Below, piece by piece: positions 59,686 through 64,000 of a stretch of 64,000 nucleotides of DNA. Origin of the DNA: Pleodorina starrii (taxonomy: Eukaryota > Chlorophyta > Chlorophyceae > Chlamydomonadales > Volvocaceae); contig BRXU01000008.1 of NCBI GenBank assembly GCA_030267565.1, positions 3,354,001 to 3,418,000 of the forward strand, in the 5' to 3' direction. The notes below the pieces were generated by a model, which worked only from the letters and a program-made list of their open reading frames with translations, did no database searches and had not been told where the DNA came from. Position 1 is the first letter of the stretch, and every line of letters starts with the position of its first letter. Position numbers and translations under genes: made by a program.

Positions 59686-60680
59686 GAACGCCAGGTGGCT
59701 CTGCAGCAGCCTCTGCACGGGTGCCTGCACCTCCTCTCCCACCCCCAGCCCCCAAACGCCCCCTCCTCCCACGGTCCAACGACCCACCCCTCGGCACCCA
59801 CCCCCACCCTACACCCACATCGTCGTCACCACCGCCTGCCCCTGCTCCTGCTCCTCCTGCTCCTGCCCCTGGCTGCCGCCCTGTGGCCCTGCCGTCGCCA
59901 CCGCCTTCTCCTTTGCCGCCGTCGCCGCCTTCGCCGTCGGTTGCGGCAGCGCCACCCTCCGCACCGCTCCGCAGTCGGCGACGTAGAGGCAGCCCGCTCC
60001 GTCGCTGACCAGTGAGTGCGGCAGTTGGAAGCGGGCCGAGGGTCCGGGGCCGTCATTGGCTCCGCAGGTCTCCCGGTGGCCAGCCAGGGGGGAGACCACG
60101 TTGTCGGGACCCAGACGCATCAGCGCGCGGCCTGAAGCGGGGGAGGAGGCGGGGGAGGGGGGGAGGGCGGGGGGAGGGCGGGGGGGGAGGCAGGGGGGCG
60201 ACGGGGGATGGGGGAGAGGGGACGATTGAGAGTGCAGTGCGTCGTTGGATCTGGATCTGGGTCTGGATCTGGGTCTGGGTCTGGGTTTGGATCTGGATCT
60301 TGGTCTGGATCTGGATCTGGGTCTGGGTTTGGATCTGGGTCTGGCTGCAGTAGCCAGACCCCGGAGGGGAAAGGGGAATGTGGAACGGGGAACGGAGTCG
60401 ACACCCTTCGGCACCTGCCTCGGTGCCCAGCCACGCTGGCTAAACCGCCCCCAGGCCCCCCGACCCCGCTTAGCACCGTTGTCAAGGCACTGGTCCCAAA
60501 CAGCCCACACGGCTAAAGCTGGTGCCGCAGCTCACCCTCGACGAAGTAGACCGCCTTGGTGTACGAGTCGTACACCGCCCGGTGGAGCGCTACTTGGCAC
60601 GAGTAAGGCCGGAGCTCGCCATCTGGACCGCGCTCCTGTCGTACAACAAAGCGTTCGTATTGGTACGACGGGCGGTTGGG
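56429..60680 (-). CDS. NHL-propeller plus BTB/POZ protein with C-terminal hydrophobic segment (C5)
   Basis: Minus-strand exons: about 60680-60536 (5' border unresolved), 60131-59819, 59602-59151, 58929-58565, 58257-58138, 57865-57752, 57412-57282, 56898-56604 and 56551-56429; all phases match. NHL-type repeats are visible: VSPLAGHRETCG...ARFQLPHSLVSDG...CLYVADCGAVRRV, FVDVAYDILNRRLYAATISAVYHMP, and FSYISGLVADGDGGLLIADRHQMFRL. The BTB core is DDVEVAVGGRRFRCHRLILS plus DAFELLLRYMYTGDM. The last exon encodes VFAVWIAVCLVVGAVFW, a likely membrane helix, before TAG at 56429. NHL propellers bind protein or RNA, and BTB domains often act as CUL3 adaptors; both roles are inferred. The last intron is only 52 bp; if unspliced the protein stops after EEQRQ plus a short tail. 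The first exon(s) are missing. This is the donor of the BTB half of the chimeras. Confidence 0.65.
60246..60351. repeat. hexamer microsatellite (GGATCT/GGGTCT)n in intron
   Basis: About 17 copies of GGATCT, GGGTCT or GGGTTT lie in the first intron resolved in the NHL-BTB gene. Confidence 0.9.
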
Positions 60681-61365
60681 GTGGAGGGCGGCGGGGGATG
60701 ATGTGGGGCGCAGAGAGCGGGGGGTGGAGGGAAGCAACAGGGATGGGGAATTGTATGGTTTGAGGGGGTGTGAGAAGTGGGGGTGGGGTGGCAGGGCCAA
60801 CGGGTGGTCAACGGGGTGGGGTTGTGGGGTTCGATGACCCGTTTGCTCAAACCCACCCTGCCCGGAAGCAACCCTCAATGCCCTGGACACAGGGCCAGGC
60901 GGTGCGTCTCCTGGGTAGCCATGGGATTGGGCCTGATGTCGTGGGCTTTGTTAGTTCGCGGGCAGGAAAGCGCTCTGGTGTAGTGGTTTGGCGCGAGCCT
61001 GCAGTGGCGTGGCGCGGAATATAACGCGCTGCCCGGCGTCCCACTGCGACTGAACCGGTGGTGTGGTCCTAGAGGACACAGGGGGCCACGCTGAGGAGCC
61101 GTGTGTGGTTTCCACTACGGCCAGGCCCAAAAAGCGGGGTTTTGAGAGGGGACATTAAATCACCGTGGCAGGTGCACGCGATCTAAAACTTCAGGATGAG
61201 GGTAAAATTTATGGACGACATTTTTTGTTGACAATAAAATTGGCCAGTTCGACAAGGCCAGGGGCAGCAGTCAGCACATGACCACAGGTCTGACACCAGG
61301 TGCCTGCCACGGGGCCCAACCGGCCTTAAGCCCGTAACCCCACCCGCCGTGTCCGTTTTTGGACT
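60681..61365. other. upstream flank of NHL-BTB gene
   Basis: This probably contains the 5' exon(s) and promoter of the NHL-BTB gene, which I could not place: 60661-60780 has no CT dinucleotide and so no minus-strand AG acceptor. Nothing else is recognised. Confidence 0.35.
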
Positions 61366-61560
61366 CTATGCTCGCACCTTCAACTCAAGGGCCTGAGCCG
61401 CCAGCCGAAACTGCCCGGTGGAATCGTTGCCGTCACCAATGAGCTCGAAAATGACTGAGCCGCGGCTGTTGCTGCCAAACAACGTGTCCTTGTTGTTGGA
61501 AAATACTAACGTCTGGTATCCAAGATGACTACCATTCGAGCCCACGCACGGTCGAACAAC
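61366..61560 (-). CDS. possible terminal exon, unidentified
   Basis: A minus-strand frame ending at TAG 61366 reads HLGYQTLVFSNNKDTLFG, then RGSVIFELIGDGNDSTGQF and AAQALELKV. Its mixed composition is unlike the monotone G/C-driven frames nearby, which suggests real coding sequence. No acceptor or partner exon was established and no family is recognised. Confidence 0.3.
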   Translation of the reverse strand, partial: VVRPCVGSNGSHLGYQTLVFSNNKDTLFGSNSRGSVIFELIGDGNDSTGQFRLAAQALELKVRA

Positions 61561-61639
61561 TATTGCCACAGGAAACACCGACAGTGCGAGCGAAGTCTTT
61601 TTGTAGGCCAGCGAGGCGCAAGATGCCTCATCCATATTG

Positions 61640-62849
61640 TTTACAAGATGCAGCGCTCAAGAAGCGTTTCAAAACGCCGGAGGACTGCGACCCTAAAATC
61701 CTGGTTCCTTCCCACGTCAGCGAACCGCTCTGGAAATCATCGCGTAAAGGCGAATACCGTCTTGTTTCGGGGTTTACAACGATGCAATCCTGCACTTACA
61801 ACTGTCGAGGGTAGGTTTTGGGAAGTTGCCCCGTGGACTGCCGTGCAGCGGGCAGTTGGCGTTACCGGGTTGCCGGTATCCCAGTAATATCAGGCCAGGC
61901 ACGAATGAACCATACACGAGAACATGAGCAACCTACGTCCAGATGCCTTTTTACACATGACGAGCAGGCATATGGCGTCGTGGCGCTGCCATTCGTTGAC
62001 CCAAAGCACTTGCTTTCACGAACCCTGTGAAAGCCACAGGTCGCCTATCCCCTGTCCCTTTGTCACTCCTTGCGCTTTCGCGCCCTGGAGAAGAAACCAA
62101 CTGCACCGTTTATACTGCGCCTCTTGCTTTAACGCCCCGGCACCTTTTCGCGATCTTCGCAACGGCCTGAACGGTACGCGGATACCCAGGTACCCACCCT
62201 TCCCAATCCTCCCATCCTCCTTCCTGCCTTCCCTCCTTCTTTCCTTCCTTACAACTGAAAACTCGACCGCCTGCAACGCCCAGCAGCTCCGGTCAATCAG
62301 TCCGCGTCTGACCCAGATCGCAGGCGGCGTGGCTCCGAAACCATGCACACCAAACGCACCCTATTGAGCCGACCCATCCAGGTTCATCCCCATCAGCGAT
62401 CCCTCTCCGAACTTATAAGCCACATTCTCCACCGTAACGGTACCGAAGGTAGCAGGGCACCTCAACACCAACGGCCAGCAGACTTCCCCTGGCGTCTCTT
62501 GCTTCTTGGGCCCCTCACCCACCCATCTACCCACGGACGGCGGCGCCGCCTCTCGCTTACTTGTCCTTGAGGTCCCATCCCCCGTCCCCCGTCCCCTTCC
62601 CCCGGCCTCCGCAACGGAACAGGTGCGCGGTGCTGACTGCTGAGCCAGACTGTGATATAATAAGTAGCACCGCACAGCACAGGTATCAGTGGCGGTACCG
62701 TAGTCCGGTATCAGAATCTATACCCAGCCCCTGCTCCTGCCCCTGCCCCGCTGCTCCCAGCGCCCCTCCCTCCCACTAGCCACTGCCCTCATCGCCGAGC
62801 CCGCCCGCGGACCCCGCGCGCGCCGCTGCCTGCACCACCGCTCTCCGCA
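61640..62849. other. intergenic region, no gene seen
   Basis: Moderate-complexity sequence with an ATATAATAAG stretch at 62653 and a C/T-rich tract at 62200-62250. No coding exon is recognised. Confidence 0.4.
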
Positions 62850-64000
62850 CTACTTCCAACCGACCCGCGGGTCGCCGCCGCCGCCACCGCCGGTCCCATC
62901 CGCCGCCAGTCCCATCGGCTTCCGCCGCGTCCCGACCGCCTGAATGGAGTCGCTGCGGCGCTCCGCCAGGGAGGGAAGCAGCTCCGAATCCAAAACCTCA
63001 GCGGACGGTATAGGGCCCAGCTGTGCCGGTGGCAGGTCGCCGGGACACGGCGGCTCGCCGCCGCCGCCCAGCACCGCTTGCTGCCTTCCGGCTCCCTGCG
63101 TGCCGGCCGGCGGCGCCGCCGCTGCTGCCTGCTGCGGCTGTTGCGGCAGCGGCGGTGGCGAGGGCGACGGCCGTGGCTGCTGCTGCGGGTGGTCGTTTTG
63201 TCGCTCCTCATTCAACGTCAGGCCGCCGCCGGTGATCTCATATATGGCTGCTGTGCCCCCGCTCTGTTGCTGTTGCTGCGCTTGAGAGCCGCCGGCAGTG
63301 AGCGTCGTGTCCGTCCGCTGCTGCAGCTGTTGCTGCCGCTGTTGCAGCTGTTGCTGCTGTATCTGCTGTAGCAGCATCTGCTGCTGCCAGGCCGCCTCGA
63401 GCTGCTGCAGCTGCGGCGTGCCGCCGTACTCGGGCGGCAGCGGCGGCGGATCGCCGTACAGGATCGCCGCCGCCAGCGCGTTGCTCGCAGCCGCCGCCGC
63501 AGCCGCGTTCGATGTCGCTGCAGCGGTGCCGACGGCGGCCGGCGGAGAGATGTCATAGCACAGGGGGAGGCCGCTGACTCCAGCCAGTTGCGCCGCCTCC
63601 TCGGCGGCAGCGGCGACCGCTGCTAACGTCGGCGGCGCCGGAGGCGGTGACAGTGGCGGTGACGGTGGCGGCGACGCCCTCCGGCACGCCGCTGGCGCTG
63701 GCGCGCCCGCCGACGTTGCCGGAGCCGTAAGGCACATTCCATGAACCGCGTGGCGGCGTAACAGCGTGCCACACTGCGGGTTTGTGCCGCCGCCGCCGCC
63801 GCTGCCGCCAGCGGGTGTACCTGCACCCGCTGCCGCCGCTGTGACGGCGGCGGCGTCAGGTGCAGCTGGCGCCGGCGGCGGTGCCGACGCCTCGGCCGCA
63901 GCAAACAGGCTACCCTGCGCTGCCGTCGCCGCTGCCGTCACCGCTGCCGCCACCGGCGAGGTCGGCGGCAGTACGAACGTGCCGTACCGTAACCCGAACG
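62850..64000 (-). CDS. Gln/Ala/Pro-rich protein exon, 5'-truncated by window
   Basis: A minus-strand frame is open from the window edge (FGLRYGTFVLPPTSPVAAAV) to TAG at 62850, ~383 codons. It has Ala-rich blocks, a Pro-rich stretch, a Gln-rich helix (QMLLQQIQQQQLQQRQQQLQ) and less biased islands such as AEEAAQLAGVSGLPLCYDIS, EITGGGLTLNEERQND and EVLDSELLPSLAERRSDSIQ that argue it is coding. Gln/Ala-rich composition is common in volvocine regulatory proteins, but no domain is seen. The 62850 stop could also lie beyond an unseen donor. Confidence 0.5.
   Translation of the reverse strand, partial: FGLRYGTFVLPPTSPVAAAVTAAATAAQGSLFAAAEASAPPPAPAAPDAAAVTAAAAGAGTPAGGSGGGGGTNPQCGTLLRRHAVHGMCLTAPATSAGAPAPAACRRASPPPSPPLSPPPAPPTLAAVAAAAEEAAQLAGVSGLPLCYDISPPAAVGTAAATSNAAAAAAASNALAAAILYGDPPPLPPEYGGTPQLQQLEAAWQQQMLLQQIQQQQLQQRQQQLQQRTDTTLTAGGSQAQQQQQSGGTAAIYEITGGGLTLNEERQNDHPQQQPRPSPSPPPLPQQPQQAAAAAPPAGTQGAGRQQAVLGGGGEPPCPGDLPPAQLGPIPSAEVLDSELLPSLAERRSDSIQAVGTRRKPMGLAADGTGGGGGGDPRVGWK

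Noticed and set aside
1..64000. CRISPR array, bacterial operon or phage region
   Set aside because: No spacer-repeat pattern, no ribosome-binding sites and pervasive spliceosomal introns; the DNA is eukaryotic nuclear.

Overview
The window looks like nuclear DNA of a volvocine green alga (Chlamydomonas/Volvox relatives). It is GC-rich, its genes are split by many short pyrimidine-rich GT-AG introns, its proteins carry long Ala, Gly, Pro and Gln runs, and a tRNA-type SINE is present. No prokaryotic layout is seen. All gene models are manual splice reconstructions in which exon phases had to match; they are predictions without transcript support.

Left part (1-20 kb). The 3' portion of a multi-pass membrane protein gene (DUF3533/SNG1-like, + strand, 207-3395) is followed by a 5-kb satellite tract (5.1-10.1 kb) built from GCGTA-type pentamers, a 349-bp tandem unit and a dispersed ~0.7-kb module. 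An intact five-exon gene for an ankyrin plus multiple-WW-domain protein (+ strand, 12326-14576) comes next, then a minus-strand gene for an unrecognised Ala-rich protein with a KRKRK patch (15796-18142).

Central part (20-61 kb) is the main discovery. Two different minus-strand genes sit at its ends: a gene for tandem B3-like domains plus a SET domain (20085-25459) and a gene for NHL-like propeller repeats, a BTB/POZ domain and a C-terminal hydrophobic segment (56429-60680). Between them are four tandem copies of one duplicated unit that starts inside the B3-SET gene and ends inside the BTB exon of the NHL-BTB gene. Each unit-unit junction therefore fuses the B3/Gln-rich 5' half of one gene to the BTB 3' half of the other, creating three B3-BTB chimeric genes (29400-33292, 37228-41367, 43982-52038). 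All junctions lie at the same GGTGC microhomology. The copies have decayed in different ways: a SINE with a 12-bp target duplication cuts the first exon of the B3-SET gene, one chimera has two nonsense changes, a 3' truncation and a 2.6-kb, 48-bp-period coding minisatellite, one has a 5-bp frameshift, and one has lost its C-terminal hydrophobic segment.

Right end (61-64 kb). Weakly supported sequence is followed by a 5'-truncated minus-strand Gln/Ala/Pro-rich exon (62850-64000) that runs out of the window.
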